DNA from: Syntrophaceae bacterium UBA4810
GTDB taxonomy: Bacteria > Desulfobacterota > Syntrophia > Syntrophales > Smithellaceae
DNA length: 64,000 nucleotides
Direction: 5' to 3'
NCBI GenBank assembly: GCA_002402545.1
Contig: DHGA01000061.1
Span: 4,654 to 68,653 of the forward strand
In this document: positions 15,478-24,883 of the stretch, piece by piece
Layout: every line of letters begins with the position of its first letter
How positions within the stretch are numbered: the first letter of the stretch is position 1
Notes under the pieces: model-generated
Databases searched by the model: none
Told to the model about the DNA's origin: nothing
The model's input: the letters and a program-made list of their open reading frames with translations, nothing else
Made by a program: the position numbers and the translations under genes

Positions 15478-15550
15478 GGGTCAAAGTCAATCACTTACCG
15501 TCTAATCAGTCGTTCATCTGGATAGTGCTTTAAGAGCTATGTTTTAATTA

Positions 15551-15578
15551 TTGACATATGGAATCCCCCTGCTACTAT
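15551..15578 (+). promoter_or_regulatory. Promoter of the MaoC-like/CoA-ligase pair
   Basis: TTGACA at 15551-15556, a 16-base spacer and TACTAT at 15573-15578. Its position overlaps the longest possible frame of the next gene and thereby argues for the start at 15609 rather than 15558. Confidence 0.6.
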
Positions 15579-15608
15579 GTCATGGTCAATGACGAAAAGG
15601 GGCACTCG

Positions 15609-16484
15609 ATGCATCTTGATTCTTCCTTCGTCGGCACAACTCTGCGCGAATATAAAACTACAGTCCACTGGCGGCATACGATGAACTATGCCGCCGCGGT
15701 GAACGATCCCAATGAAGCGTATTTTAACGATGAAAGGCCGGAGGGAATTAGCGCCCACCCGATGAATTGCGCCGCTTTAACCTGGCCCATAACCGAACGG
15801 ATACAGGATTTTATCGAATCAGAGGATTTCCCAAAGGAGCTGCTTGCAAGGCAGGTGCATTTCACCGAGCATCTGGAATTCCATCGGCAGGTCGTGCCGG
15901 GGGATGAATTGCTGATACAGGGACGCATCGCGGCAATTGAGCCCCACCGCGCCGGTACCCACGTAATAATACGTTTTGACGCGACAGACAGAGAGGAGCA
16001 GCCCGTGTTTACCGAGCACATCGGCGGCCTCATGCGGGGAATCGAATGCAGGGGTGATGCCCGTGGAATGGATGATGTTCCCATGGTACCTAAATCTTCA
16101 TCCGCCGACGTGCAATGGGAATCGGCCATCCCTATCGATAAAATGGCTTCTTTTATATATGACGGATGCACAAATATTTTTTTTCCAATACATACCTCCA
16201 GAAAATTCGCGCGTCAGGTCGGTCTGCCGGATATCATCCTGCAGGGAACCGCGACCCTTGCCTTTGCCGTGAGAGAACTCATCAACAGGGAGGCCGGTGG
16301 AGATCCCGCGCGCGTTTCAAAGATATACTGCAAGTTTACCGGAATGGTTATGCCCGCATCTAATATCAGGGTACAGCAGACCGGCAAACTGAACACAGGC
16401 GCGGGTATAGATATTTTTTTTGTCGTACTGAACAGCGAAGGACAGAAAGCCTTAAATAACGGCTACATACAGATAACATCATAA
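15609..16484 (+). CDS. MaoC-like double hot-dog hydratase family protein
   Basis: A 291-residue protein with two hot-dog halves. The first holds TTVHWRHTMNYAAAVNDPNEAYF and VHFTEHLEFHRQVVPGDELLIQG. The second holds IPIHTSRKFARQVGLPDIILQGTATLAFAV and FTGMVMPASNIRVQQTG, where PDIILQG sits at the usual PGxxxHG position of enoyl-CoA hydratase 2. The catalytic D-x(4)-H/N pair is not fully conserved in either half (ND/NE in the first, no clear HG in the second). It may be a hydratase or an acyl-binding relative. An aagggg Shine-Dalgarno lies 8 bases before the chosen ATG. The ligase gene follows 12 bases downstream. Confidence 0.75.
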   Translation: MHLDSSFVGTTLREYKTTVHWRHTMNYAAAVNDPNEAYFNDERPEGISAHPMNCAALTWPITERIQDFIESEDFPKELLARQVHFTEHLEFHRQVVPGDELLIQGRIAAIEPHRAGTHVIIRFDATDREEQPVFTEHIGGLMRGIECRGDARGMDDVPMVPKSSSADVQWESAIPIDKMASFIYDGCTNIFFPIHTSRKFARQVGLPDIILQGTATLAFAVRELINREAGGDPARVSKIYCKFTGMVMPASNIRVQQTGKLNTGAGIDIFFVVLNSEGQKALNNGYIQITS

Positions 16485-16496
16485 ATGGAGGGTCAC

Positions 16497-18197
16497 ATGA
16501 CAAACAGCATTGAAGAACTGAACCTGCCCCTGGTAAATTCCTATGTTGAATACTGGGCAAAAAAAACTCCCGACGCTATCGCGATGATTCAGCATGAGGA
16601 TGACAGAGCCTTTTCGTATAAAAAGTTTGCATCCCTGATCGACTTCTTCGCGTTGAGGCTCCTGGACATGGGCATTAAAAAGGGCGACACCATAGCCACG
16701 CTGCTCGTGCTTCTTCCCGAGCATATCATGCTGATGTACGCGTGTTTCAAAATCGGCGCCATCATCGCACCCCTTGACGTGCGCCTTCAGGATGATGAAG
16801 TCGTGCGGGATATCGATAAGATTAAGGCGAAGGCCTTTTTCTTTCTCGGTAATACGCCGGTAAGGGACTTTCGCACGGCAGGAAAAGCAGTTAAAGAAAA
16901 GTGCCCCTACGTCGAGCATCTCATTCAATTCACACCTGATCCGCAACCGGGCGACCTCATCGCAGGCGCTACCGGCATCACGGGAATGATGGATAAAAAA
17001 CGGCTGATCTGGCTGAAAATTAAAGATGTCATATCGGGCAATCTGAAAAAAGTTTACGCGAATATCGATAAGAGAACCCCCGCGCTTATTATCTATACCA
17101 CAGGGACTACGGGCGAACCTAAGCCCGCGCTCCTCTGCCATGAAAATATCATCGTGCAGAACAGAATTCTTTCACGGGGGATAAACGTTGATAGTATTAA
17201 AATACTGGTGAACCTGCCGCCGAGCCACGTGGGGTGCGTCACTGAAACTTTTATGACCACAATATTTCTGGGTGGCACCGCGGTTCTGCTCAGAATATTT
17301 GATGTCGCCATGAGCCTTGAGGCGATACAGAAGCACAAGATCAATGCGATAGGTCAGATCCCCACTCAGTTCAGGATGATGTGGGCGCATCCTGATTACA
17401 AAAAATTCGATCTCAGCAGTCTGAAGGCCGCGGCCTACGCGGGATCCGCAGTTGATGTTGAATTTCTAAAAAAATTATCCACAATGGCCCCGAATATCGG
17501 TACGGGCATCGGCATGACTGAAAACGCGGGCTTCGCTACATTCACTCCCGCCGGTATAAGCGTCGAGGAGATGGCCGGTCAGGTGGGGCGCGCTTTCCCG
17601 GACCTCGCACAGGTGTCGATCAGAAAACCGATGAACGCCAACGGGACAGCCGGCAATGAATTGGCAGACGGCGAGATCGGCGAGATATGTTATCATCCCC
17701 CGATAGTCTTTCTCGGTTACTACGGCCAGCCGGAGGCCACTGCAAAGGCGATATCTAAAGAGGGAATTCTTTATACCGGTGATATAGGATGCTTCAAGGA
17801 CCTGGGCACATACCGGGCTCTGTATCTCGCGGGAAGAGAAAAATTCATGATCAAGCAGAAGGGCTTCAAGGTATTTCCTGGTGAGGTCGAAGACCATATT
17901 TCGAAACTGGATAAGGTCGATGTAGTCGAGGTAATCGGTATGCCGCATTCAATATTCGATGACGGTATTTTCGCCTTCGTAAAACCGAAACCGGGAGAAG
18001 AGCTCACCGCTCAGGCTGTGATGGAACACTGCAAAGAGATCGCGTCATACAAACGTCCGCAGCACGTAGAAATATGGCCGGCTGATAAACTTTTCCCATT
18101 GACCAGAAGCACCAAGGTTGACAAACTCGCCCTGAAGAAACTCGCGGCACCGATAATAGAATCGCTCAGAAAAGGGGGCGGATGGGACGCGTCATAA
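16497..18197 (+). CDS. AMP-forming acyl-CoA ligase/synthetase
   Basis: A 566-residue member of the ANL superfamily, activating a carboxylic acid to its CoA thioester through an acyl-AMP. The phosphate loop is IYTTGTTGEPKPAL. Other motifs are GIGMTENAGF (A5), YTGDIG (A7), GREKFMIKQKGFKVFPGEVE (A8 hinge) and the C-terminal LTRSTKVDKLAL with the catalytic lysine region. The P-x-A ending of the loop (PKPAL, not PKGV) is unusual. The ATG at 16497 was chosen because GGAGG, part of the longer frame starting at 16485, is its Shine-Dalgarno. Paired with the MaoC-like gene, it suggests activation then hydration of an unsaturated acid. Confidence 0.9.
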   Translation: MTNSIEELNLPLVNSYVEYWAKKTPDAIAMIQHEDDRAFSYKKFASLIDFFALRLLDMGIKKGDTIATLLVLLPEHIMLMYACFKIGAIIAPLDVRLQDDEVVRDIDKIKAKAFFFLGNTPVRDFRTAGKAVKEKCPYVEHLIQFTPDPQPGDLIAGATGITGMMDKKRLIWLKIKDVISGNLKKVYANIDKRTPALIIYTTGTTGEPKPALLCHENIIVQNRILSRGINVDSIKILVNLPPSHVGCVTETFMTTIFLGGTAVLLRIFDVAMSLEAIQKHKINAIGQIPTQFRMMWAHPDYKKFDLSSLKAAAYAGSAVDVEFLKKLSTMAPNIGTGIGMTENAGFATFTPAGISVEEMAGQVGRAFPDLAQVSIRKPMNANGTAGNELADGEIGEICYHPPIVFLGYYGQPEATAKAISKEGILYTGDIGCFKDLGTYRALYLAGREKFMIKQKGFKVFPGEVEDHISKLDKVDVVEVIGMPHSIFDDGIFAFVKPKPGEELTAQAVMEHCKEIASYKRPQHVEIWPADKLFPLTRSTKVDKLALKKLAAPIIESLRKGGGWDAS

Positions 18198-18263
18198 AAG
18201 ACCATCGCCGTAAAACAAAGGATTGAAGAGGGCAATTCGGAGGATATAAAACTTAATTATCTT

Positions 18264-18289
18264 CAGGGACATCAGGGCTGTTGTCCCTG
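18264..18289. terminator. Stem-loop after the CoA ligase gene
   Basis: Perfect 8-base inverted repeat CAGGGACA / TGTCCCTG with a 10-base loop, 66 bases after the ligase stop. There is no T run, so its termination strength is doubtful. Confidence 0.4.
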
Positions 18290-18310
18290 ATTAGTCCACA
18301 GACAGGACTC

Positions 18311-18348
18311 AATCTTTTATTGACACACAAAGCCGACTGTCTTAAATT
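18311..18348 (+). promoter_or_regulatory. Shared promoter/operator, copy 2
   Basis: TTGACA (18320-18325), 17-base spacer, TAAATT (18343-18348). The stretch from AATCTTTTA to TGTCTTA is almost identical to copies at 14203 and 21123. It drives the hydrolase gene. Confidence 0.72.
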
Positions 18349-18364
18349 CGCCTATTAGAAAGCC

Positions 18365-19255
18365 ATGTCGTATCAGAAGTTAGAGGCAGTTATGGATAGT
18401 CCCTCAGGCGAAATCAAAGGAGTGGAATACCGCGAGGAATTTGTTGCGGTTGATGACGCCGTGCGGCTCAAGGTAATGGTTTTTAAACAGACTGCCGCGC
18501 AGGGCAAAGCGCCTGTTCTTTTTGTATCGGGCTGGGTTTCCGCATTTTCCGGCTGGGCTTCTTTTATCCGGGCGCTGGCCGGCGAGCGCGATGTTTATTA
18601 TCTGGAGACAAGAGAAAAGTCCTCGGCGCTAATTGACGAAAAAGCTCCTTTAACCGATGACGACTTCAGTATATTTCAAATCGCAAAAGACATCATTAAG
18701 GTCTGTGAACACTTCAAGATAAACAATCCGCAAACGCTGGCCTGCGGCAGTTCGCTGGGCGCGACATCGCTTTTGGAAGCGCTCAAAAATGGCAAGCTCA
18801 AAGTCGGTGGCGCGTTTCTGGTAGGGCCCAATAGTGAATTCACCGCGTCACGCTTTCTTTTGTGGATTTTATATTTGCACGTCAGCTTCTACAAGCCCTT
18901 CACCTACTTTTTGGTTTGGTATTTGCGCCACTTTCGCGTGGATGCCAAAACGGAGCCCGAGCAGTTAAAGCGCTATAAAGCAATGCTCAATGATGTTGAA
19001 CCAAAGCGGCTGAAACACTCCGCGCGATCGGTCATTTTGGGAAAATACCGGGTGTGGAACGATTTGGAAACAATAAAAATCCCTGTTGCTGTTGCCTACG
19101 CGCCTACCGACAAACTGCATAATCTGAATAACCTTTTATTAATCGCCCGGCGTCTTCCTTTCGGAAAGTTGAACCCCTGCCCGACAAATCTCTATATGCA
19201 CTCAGAGCAACTGCTTGATGATATCAACGCCTTTGAGCGGGAAATCCGGTATTGA
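18365..19255 (+). CDS. Alpha/beta-hydrolase family protein
   Basis: A 296-residue serine hydrolase. The nucleophile elbow is ACGSSLGATSLLEAL, with the middle serine of the G-x-S-x-G-like element around residues 128-132. VLFVSGWVSAFSGWASF supplies the oxyanion region. AVAYAPTDKLHN and the late MHSEQLL are the likely acid and histidine positions. A hydrophobic stretch (FLLWILYLHVSFYKPFTYFLVWYL) in the cap region may dip into the membrane. An alternative ATG lies at 18392. Bases 18391-18459 are duplicated at 14291. The substrate is unknown; an ester or thioester in the neighbouring catabolic set is plausible. Confidence 0.8.
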   Translation: MSYQKLEAVMDSPSGEIKGVEYREEFVAVDDAVRLKVMVFKQTAAQGKAPVLFVSGWVSAFSGWASFIRALAGERDVYYLETREKSSALIDEKAPLTDDDFSIFQIAKDIIKVCEHFKINNPQTLACGSSLGATSLLEALKNGKLKVGGAFLVGPNSEFTASRFLLWILYLHVSFYKPFTYFLVWYLRHFRVDAKTEPEQLKRYKAMLNDVEPKRLKHSARSVILGKYRVWNDLETIKIPVAVAYAPTDKLHNLNNLLLIARRLPFGKLNPCPTNLYMHSEQLLDDINAFEREIRY

Positions 19256-19304
19256 ACCCGCACGCATCCTCTCTTCTGCGCGATAGGCGTCTGCAAAAAA
19301 CAGC

Positions 19305-20528
19305 TTATGTAATTTCTTCGATACCAAGCGGATACTTAGACATAACTTCACAGCCGTCTTTAACAATAACAATATCATTTTCGTAGCGAAAACCGATATT
19401 CTCTTCCGGCGCGGCATACTGCATAGCGCAGACAACCACTTCATTTTCCTGATAGACATGGTCCTGGTCTGTCCAATAGGGCAGATCAGGATTGACCACC
19501 GCGCCAATGCGCCACTCGTCGCCGAAAAGGCCGATGCCGTGCTCGCACGCTGGCTGAATAAAGTCGCCGCAGCCGCGCGACTCGGCGTAGTCCATCATAA
19601 TCGCGGCAAGCGTTCCGGGAGTGGTGCCGGCCCGGTAATTATCAAGCACTTTCTGAATAATCGCGACAAAATTATCCGCGTGCCATCGCTGACGCTTTGT
19701 TGCCGGCCCGATCAGATAATTGTGCGAATGATCTCCCAGCGCGAGTTTAAACATCGCGTGAAAATCCAGCATCAGCGGCTCGCCCGCTTTTATTTCTTTC
19801 GTGGTCGGAGGAGTACACGCCCCCAGTCCCGTGCGGTAGCCGCTGGAAATCTCGTTCAGTCCCGCAAAATTCCACTCCGACACGCTTCCCGCTTTGCGCA
19901 TCGCCAGCGCGGCAATCCCGGCAATGACTGTTTCCGTCATTCCTTTGTAGCCGCCGTTTTCCAGCGCCGCACGCGCCGCTTTATGGCCTTCATCAACAAT
20001 AAGCGATGCGGTGCGAAAACGCTCAATTGTTCCTTTGTCTTTTATTAAAGAAAGGGCGTCAATAATGTCATGGGCGTTTACCCATTCAAAACCGGGCAGA
20101 GCGTCTTTAAAATGAGTGTATTCCCAATGCGTTAGATTTCCCTCGGCTGTATATGCGGAAATGCCATCTTCATAGCCGAGGCGCCCTTTATTGATTCCTA
20201 TCTCATCTTTTATATAATCAGTGATGGCGGAGACCTGATCCATGCCGCCCATTGGTCCGTAGGCGCGAACATGATCACCGTCCAGCCAGGTCTCGTCTCC
20301 TATCCGCAACGCGTCCACGACAAAAGTAAAATAGGTCGGCTGTCCTTCGGGCGGAATAATGATATAACTTCTCCACGGGCAAAACGTATCCATGACAAAG
20401 CTCATGGTGCGAATGCGCGAACCTAGATACACGTCAATGCCGCGCTTGTGCATTTCGGCCTGTATCGCCTTAACACGTCCGGGATTATCGATGTAATATT
20501 TGTCTTTCGGATCAAGTTTTCTGGGCAT
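19305..20528 (-). CDS. M24-family metallopeptidase (Xaa-Pro peptidase-like)
   Basis: A 407-residue protein with an N-terminal creatinase-like domain and a C-terminal pita-bread catalytic domain. The expected metal ligands of M24 are visible: D in MLDFHAMF, D in LGDHSHNY, H in CEHGIGLFGDE, and glutamates in the YQENEVVVCAMQ and RYENDIVIV segments. Such enzymes cleave Xaa-Pro or similar amide bonds, or act as creatinase-like hydrolases. It lies just downstream (12 bases) of the SCP2 gene on the same strand, forming a two-gene operon convergent with the hydrolase gene. Confidence 0.88.
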   Translation of the reverse strand: MPRKLDPKDKYYIDNPGRVKAIQAEMHKRGIDVYLGSRIRTMSFVMDTFCPWRSYIIIPPEGQPTYFTFVVDALRIGDETWLDGDHVRAYGPMGGMDQVSAITDYIKDEIGINKGRLGYEDGISAYTAEGNLTHWEYTHFKDALPGFEWVNAHDIIDALSLIKDKGTIERFRTASLIVDEGHKAARAALENGGYKGMTETVIAGIAALAMRKAGSVSEWNFAGLNEISSGYRTGLGACTPPTTKEIKAGEPLMLDFHAMFKLALGDHSHNYLIGPATKRQRWHADNFVAIIQKVLDNYRAGTTPGTLAAIMMDYAESRGCGDFIQPACEHGIGLFGDEWRIGAVVNPDLPYWTDQDHVYQENEVVVCAMQYAAPEENIGFRYENDIVIVKDGCEVMSKYPLGIEEIT

Positions 20529-20540
20529 ATTTAGTCTCCC

Positions 20541-20942
20541 TTAATAATTGGTTGGTATTTTTGCTAAAACTTTATTCAGGCGGTCGGAAACCGCCGCGAG
20601 TTTGAGCGCTTTGGCCAGGTTGCCTTTGAGCTTGAGCTTCCCCGTCATCAGCGCTTTCTGCGCGCCCAGCTCCGCGCGGGAAATTTTGGCAAATGTTTCG
20701 TAATTGCCGGTGATGAGAAATTCCGCCTTGGGCGGCTCGCCCGTGCCTGTTTCCACGCGGGTTACTTTCCCTTCTTTGCATTCGACAAATAAAAACATTT
20801 CCGCGCCGCTGGGACAGTTTTTATAAATGTTGGACATAGACGTGGTTACATTGTTCATTTTTTCCGGTGTGAGTTCTGACTGAAGCCTATTGAGCGCTTC
20901 ATCACGCCATGCCGGGCTCAGGTACGCGTGTTGTTCGGACAT
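20541..20942 (-). CDS. SCP2 sterol-carrier-like lipid-binding protein
   Basis: A 133-residue soluble protein. The SCP2 pattern is clear: FVECKEGKVTRVETGTGEPPKAEFLITGNYETFAKISRAELGAQKALMTGKLKLKGNLAKALKLAAVSDRLNKVL (read in parts), with the beta strands, the GxxxPKAEFxI turn and the GKLKLKGN hairpin before the last helices. In bacteria these bind acyl chains or CoA esters. A Shine-Dalgarno (aggagg) lies upstream, and it is first in the pair with the M24 peptidase. Confidence 0.85.
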   Translation of the reverse strand: MSEQHAYLSPAWRDEALNRLQSELTPEKMNNVTTSMSNIYKNCPSGAEMFLFVECKEGKVTRVETGTGEPPKAEFLITGNYETFAKISRAELGAQKALMTGKLKLKGNLAKALKLAAVSDRLNKVLAKIPTNY

Positions 20943-21122
20943 GTTATTTTCCTCCTGGCTGATAAGTTATCATATTTTTATGCCGCAAGCATAGGTTAAT
21001 GCTTCGCGATATGTCAATGAATTTATATCCTTATTGCTGAATACCTGATTTAGCAGCTAATATTCAGATTTATTTACGATAAGCAGCGCAATGAGGAGAT
21101 ATTGAACTAAAATATTGGTGGC

Positions 21123-21160
21123 AATCTTTCATTGACTCTCAAAACCGTGTGTCTTAAAAT
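21123..21160 (+). promoter_or_regulatory. Shared promoter/operator, copy 3
   Basis: TTGACT (21132-21137), 17-base spacer, TAAAAT (21155-21160), with flanks and spacer closely matching 14203 and 18311. It drives the aminotransferase gene and probably the three genes that follow. Confidence 0.7.
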
Positions 21161-21211
21161 CAGCTTGTTGAAAAAGGTCCATGGAAAAATGAACGGAAAG
21201 CGTAAAAACCC

Positions 21212-22471
21212 ATGAAATATGTCGGGCAGGATTCTAAAGAAAAAATTGTACAGCGCTTCGCCCAATATGTCAGCCCGGGCAAGGCGGAAACATTCAAGGC
21301 CTACGATATGCAGTTTGTCTTTGGCCGGCGTGAAGGGCCTTATGTCTGGGACGCGGTAAGCGGCAAGCGCCTGATCAACTGTCATTGCAACGGAGGCGTC
21401 TTCAACTTAGGGCACCGCAACCCCATAATTATTCAGGCACTCAAAGATTCTCTGGATGAACTGGACATCGGCAATCATCACCTGATCAGCGAGCAGCGCG
21501 CTTTGCTGGCCGAGAAACTGGCGGGGCTGATGCCGGGCGACATCGACTGCACGGTATTCGGCGTGGGCGGCGGCGAGGCGATTGATCTGGCTATTAAACT
21601 GGCGCGCGGCTACACTGGTAAATTCAACATTATCTCCGCGCAGGGCGGCTATCACGGGCATACAGGATTTGCCCTCGCCACGGGCGATGAACAATACCGC
21701 GCTCCCTTCGGCCCCAACCTGCCCGGTTTTATTCAGGTTCCCTTCAACGACATTGATGCCCTCAGCAAAGCCTTGAACAAAGAAACCGCTGCGGTTATCT
21801 TTGAAACCATACCAGCCACGCTGGGCATGCCTCTGCCTGATCCTGATTATTATAAGAAAGTAAATGAACTCTGCGCTCGCCACAGCACCCTTCTGATTAT
21901 CGACGAAGTACAGACGGGACTGGGGCGCACCGGCAAACTTTGGGGCATAGAAAACTACGACACAGTGCCGGACATCATCGTCATCGGCAAGGGGCTCTCC
22001 GGCGGCATCTATCCGATGAGCGCCACCTGTTTCCGTCGCAAATACATGGACTTTTTTCGTCAAAATCCCTTTATCCACATATCCACCTACGGCGGCGCGG
22101 AAGTAGGATGCCCGGTGGCGGCCGCGGTGCTGGAAGAATCATCAAGGCCGGAATTTTTACAAAATGTCACCGATCTGGCTTCGGTATTTGCGGAAGCTTT
22201 TGCCGCATTAAAGAAAAAACATTCACGCATTCTGGTTGGGTTGAGGCAGCTGGGGCTGATGATGGGCATAGAGATGGTCAACGAAGATTGCGGTCCGCTT
22301 ATGACCAAGGCCTGCTACGACCAGGGCATACTCGCCATTTACGCCAACAACAATAAACGCGTCTGCCAGCTTCTGCCGCCACTCATTATCGACAGCAATG
22401 TTGCCGGAGAAATTATTTCCGGCATTGACACAGCGCTCAAAGAAACCGCGGATTTTCTGGGCCTTAAATAA
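21212..22471 (+). CDS. Class III PLP-dependent aminotransferase
   Basis: A 419-residue enzyme of the acetylornithine/omega-amino acid transaminase class. The cofactor-binding core LLIIDEVQTGLGRTGKLWG is present, followed by the catalytic lysine in DIIVIGKGLSGGIYPMSA. GGEAIDLAIKLARGYTGK and GGYHGHTGFALA form the PLP-phosphate and substrate sides. No substrate can be assigned. It is the first gene after promoter copy 3 and is 19 bases from the next gene, so it probably leads a short operon with the kinase-like, glycerate kinase and C69 genes. Confidence 0.92.
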   Translation: MKYVGQDSKEKIVQRFAQYVSPGKAETFKAYDMQFVFGRREGPYVWDAVSGKRLINCHCNGGVFNLGHRNPIIIQALKDSLDELDIGNHHLISEQRALLAEKLAGLMPGDIDCTVFGVGGGEAIDLAIKLARGYTGKFNIISAQGGYHGHTGFALATGDEQYRAPFGPNLPGFIQVPFNDIDALSKALNKETAAVIFETIPATLGMPLPDPDYYKKVNELCARHSTLLIIDEVQTGLGRTGKLWGIENYDTVPDIIVIGKGLSGGIYPMSATCFRRKYMDFFRQNPFIHISTYGGAEVGCPVAAAVLEESSRPEFLQNVTDLASVFAEAFAALKKKHSRILVGLRQLGLMMGIEMVNEDCGPLMTKACYDQGILAIYANNNKRVCQLLPPLIIDSNVAGEIISGIDTALKETADFLGLK

Positions 22472-22490
22472 AAACATTCAGGAGGCCGTC

Positions 22491-23456
22491 ATGCAAATAG
22501 ACATCGAACTTCTAAAAGAATTTGAACGTGGGCTTGACCCGGAACACCCGGAGCGCAGCCGCATACCGGCAAAAGTGCTGGGTTACGGCGAGATCAGCAC
22601 CATTTTTGAAATCGACAGCCCCACCACAATGGGCCTGGCCTGCAAACGCATGCCCATTTTTCAGACGGAAGAAGAAATCGCGCACTACGCCCGCATCTAT
22701 AACGACTACAACAACGTGCTGCAAAAAGAGATAGGGATAAACGTGCCGGATTTCGGATTTGTCTGGTTTGCCGCGGATGGCGGCAAAATAGTGGCTTTTG
22801 ACCTGCAACGCAAACTGCCCGCCGAATCCATCGGCAACCGCGCCATCCATCTTATGGACAAAGAAAACATACGCGCGCTTTTTGTCTGTGTGCTGCGCGA
22901 ACTGCTGAAGGTATGGTCCTTCAACAAAGCTCATCCCTCGCGCGCGTTGGGCATCGACGGGCAAATTTCGAACTGGTCTATCGCTGAGTTCAGCGCGGAA
23001 AAACTTCATATTAATTCCGCCACCAAACTTTTGTATATCGATACCAGCACGCCGCTGATGAAGAAAAGCGCGGTAGAACAGCTTGATCCGGAACTCTTCC
23101 TGCGCAGCGCGCCGTCTTTTTTACGCTGGCTTATCCGCTGGCTTTTTCTGGAAGGAGTGATGACCAGATATTACGACGCCCGCCTTGTGACCATTGACCT
23201 CATCGCCAATTTCCACAAGGAGCAGCGCCCGGAACTGGTGCCGATGCTTATAGAGGCAGCCAATGAATTTTATAGTACCGAAGGCAGCCTGCTGGGTCTT
23301 GCGCCCTTTACCGAAAAAGACATCAGCGCGTATTACCGCGAGGATAAAACCATCTGGATTGTTTTTCTGGCGCTGCGCCGTCTTGACCGCTGGCTGCATA
23401 AGTACATTTTACGCAAACCCTACGTCTATATTCTGCCGGGTAAAATCAGGCGTTAA
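22491..23456 (+). CDS. Conserved hypothetical protein, possibly kinase-like
   Basis: A 321-residue protein; I cannot name the family with certainty. The region KVLGYGEISTIFEIDSPTTMGLACKRMPIFQTEEE looks like a glycine-rich strand followed by a lysine strand, as in aminoglycoside-phosphotransferase-like kinases. ISNWSIAEFSA and LLYIDTSTPLM could be the catalytic and metal-binding strands (NW and D). The C-terminal third is helical and aromatic-rich. The ATG at 22491 has a perfect aggagg and was preferred over an in-frame start inside the aminotransferase gene. It lies between transaminase and glycerate kinase genes. Confidence 0.65.
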   Translation: MQIDIELLKEFERGLDPEHPERSRIPAKVLGYGEISTIFEIDSPTTMGLACKRMPIFQTEEEIAHYARIYNDYNNVLQKEIGINVPDFGFVWFAADGGKIVAFDLQRKLPAESIGNRAIHLMDKENIRALFVCVLRELLKVWSFNKAHPSRALGIDGQISNWSIAEFSAEKLHINSATKLLYIDTSTPLMKKSAVEQLDPELFLRSAPSFLRWLIRWLFLEGVMTRYYDARLVTIDLIANFHKEQRPELVPMLIEAANEFYSTEGSLLGLAPFTEKDISAYYREDKTIWIVFLALRRLDRWLHKYILRKPYVYILPGKIRR

Positions 23457-23503
23457 TTTTTCCCGCCGTTGTTCGCGCGGTAGAAATATAAAGAAGGCGC
23501 AAA

Positions 23504-24856
23504 ATGATTATCATGAATCATTTGGATAACCTCGTTAAGATGTACTGGGAGGCGGTGCGCACCGTTGACCCTGGCATGCTCATCACCTCCTACGTAAAAA
23601 AAGAAAACGGCAAGCTAATCATCAAAAATCCAGGAACCATCATTTCCGAAGACTTGTCCCGCTACAAACAGATAATCGTTTGCGGCATCGGCAAGGCTGC
23701 GGCAAGGATGGCCGCGGCAATAGAACAAGTTTTGGGAGACGATATTGCCCACGGCCTGGTCATCACCAAATACGGACATACGGTTAAAACCAAAAAAATA
23801 AAAGTAATGGAAGCGGGGCATCCGCTGCCGGATGAAAACAGCGTGCGGGGCGCCAAAGTTCTCACGCAAATGGCGCGTGAAGCTGATGAAGAAACTCTGG
23901 TTATTAATCTAATCTCCGGCGGTGGCTCGGCTCTTTTTTGCCTTCCCGCAGGCGCTCTCACCCTCGCGGATAAAATACAGACAACAAAGCTACTTTTGGC
24001 CTGCGGCGCGGATATCGACGAAATGAATTGCGTGAGAAAGCATCTCTCGCGGGTAAAAGGAGGCGGCCTGGCCAGAATCGCTTATCCGGCGCGGCTTATC
24101 AATCTGATTTTATCGGATGTAATCAGCGACCGAATCGATACCATCGCTTCCGGTATTACCGCGCCCGACCCGACCACTTTTGCCGACGCGCTCGCCATCG
24201 CACGGAAATATTCTCTGGAAGATAAGCTTTCACCGGCGGTAATGGAACACCTGCTTCAGGGAACAAAAGGCCTTATCCCGGAAACACCAAAAGAAAATGA
24301 TTCCGCATTTAAAAAAACTGTAAATATTATTCTCGGTAATAACAAGCTTGCCTGCCAGGCGGCCTTAAGAGAAGCGAAAAACTTGGGTTACGAGGCGCGT
24401 GTCCTGACCACAACTCTCACAGGAGAAGCCTCTGAGGCAGGAGTTATGTTTGCACAAAGAGCAAAAGAGTTAATCACAGATAAGACGGGCGAGACGAAAA
24501 ATTCCCTGCTGATCAACGGAGGCGAAACCACGGTTACCATACAAGGAGAAGGAAAGGGAGGCAGGAATCAGGAAATGGCGCTGGCCTTCGCCTGTGAACT
24601 CAACCGCATACAGCCCGGCGCTCGCAACGTTTATTTTCTGTCCGCCGGCACAGACGGCAGCGACGGGCCCACTGATGCCGCGGGGGCTTTCGTCACGCCG
24701 GAACTGATAGAAGAAATGAAAAACATCGCGGCCACGGCGGAAGCGCATCTGGCGCGAAACGACTCGTATAATTTTTTCGCGAAGACGGGCTGCCTGTTCA
24801 AAACAGGCCCCACTTACACCAATGTCTGCGATATTCAAATTTTATTGGTTGTGTGA
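23504..24856 (+). CDS. Glycerate 2-kinase (MOFRL/GckA family)
   Basis: A 450-residue ATP-dependent kinase making 2-phosphoglycerate from D-glycerate. The N-terminal half has VCGIGKAAARMAAAIEQ and INLISGGGSALFCLPAG. The C-terminal MOFRL domain has NKLACQAALREAKNLGYEARVL, GGETTVTIQGEGKGGRNQEMALA (read in parts) and AGTDGSDGPTDAAGAFV, all diagnostic. It may feed carbon from serine- or glycerate-yielding catabolism into glycolysis, which would fit a transaminase upstream. An aagaagg Shine-Dalgarno precedes the ATG; an in-frame ATG at 23513 is an alternative. Confidence 0.92.
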   Translation: MIIMNHLDNLVKMYWEAVRTVDPGMLITSYVKKENGKLIIKNPGTIISEDLSRYKQIIVCGIGKAAARMAAAIEQVLGDDIAHGLVITKYGHTVKTKKIKVMEAGHPLPDENSVRGAKVLTQMAREADEETLVINLISGGGSALFCLPAGALTLADKIQTTKLLLACGADIDEMNCVRKHLSRVKGGGLARIAYPARLINLILSDVISDRIDTIASGITAPDPTTFADALAIARKYSLEDKLSPAVMEHLLQGTKGLIPETPKENDSAFKKTVNIILGNNKLACQAALREAKNLGYEARVLTTTLTGEASEAGVMFAQRAKELITDKTGETKNSLLINGGETTVTIQGEGKGGRNQEMALAFACELNRIQPGARNVYFLSAGTDGSDGPTDAAGAFVTPELIEEMKNIAATAEAHLARNDSYNFFAKTGCLFKTGPTYTNVCDIQILLVV

Positions 24857-24883
24857 TAAACTTGCCCTCAAAAGGAGGTTTTT

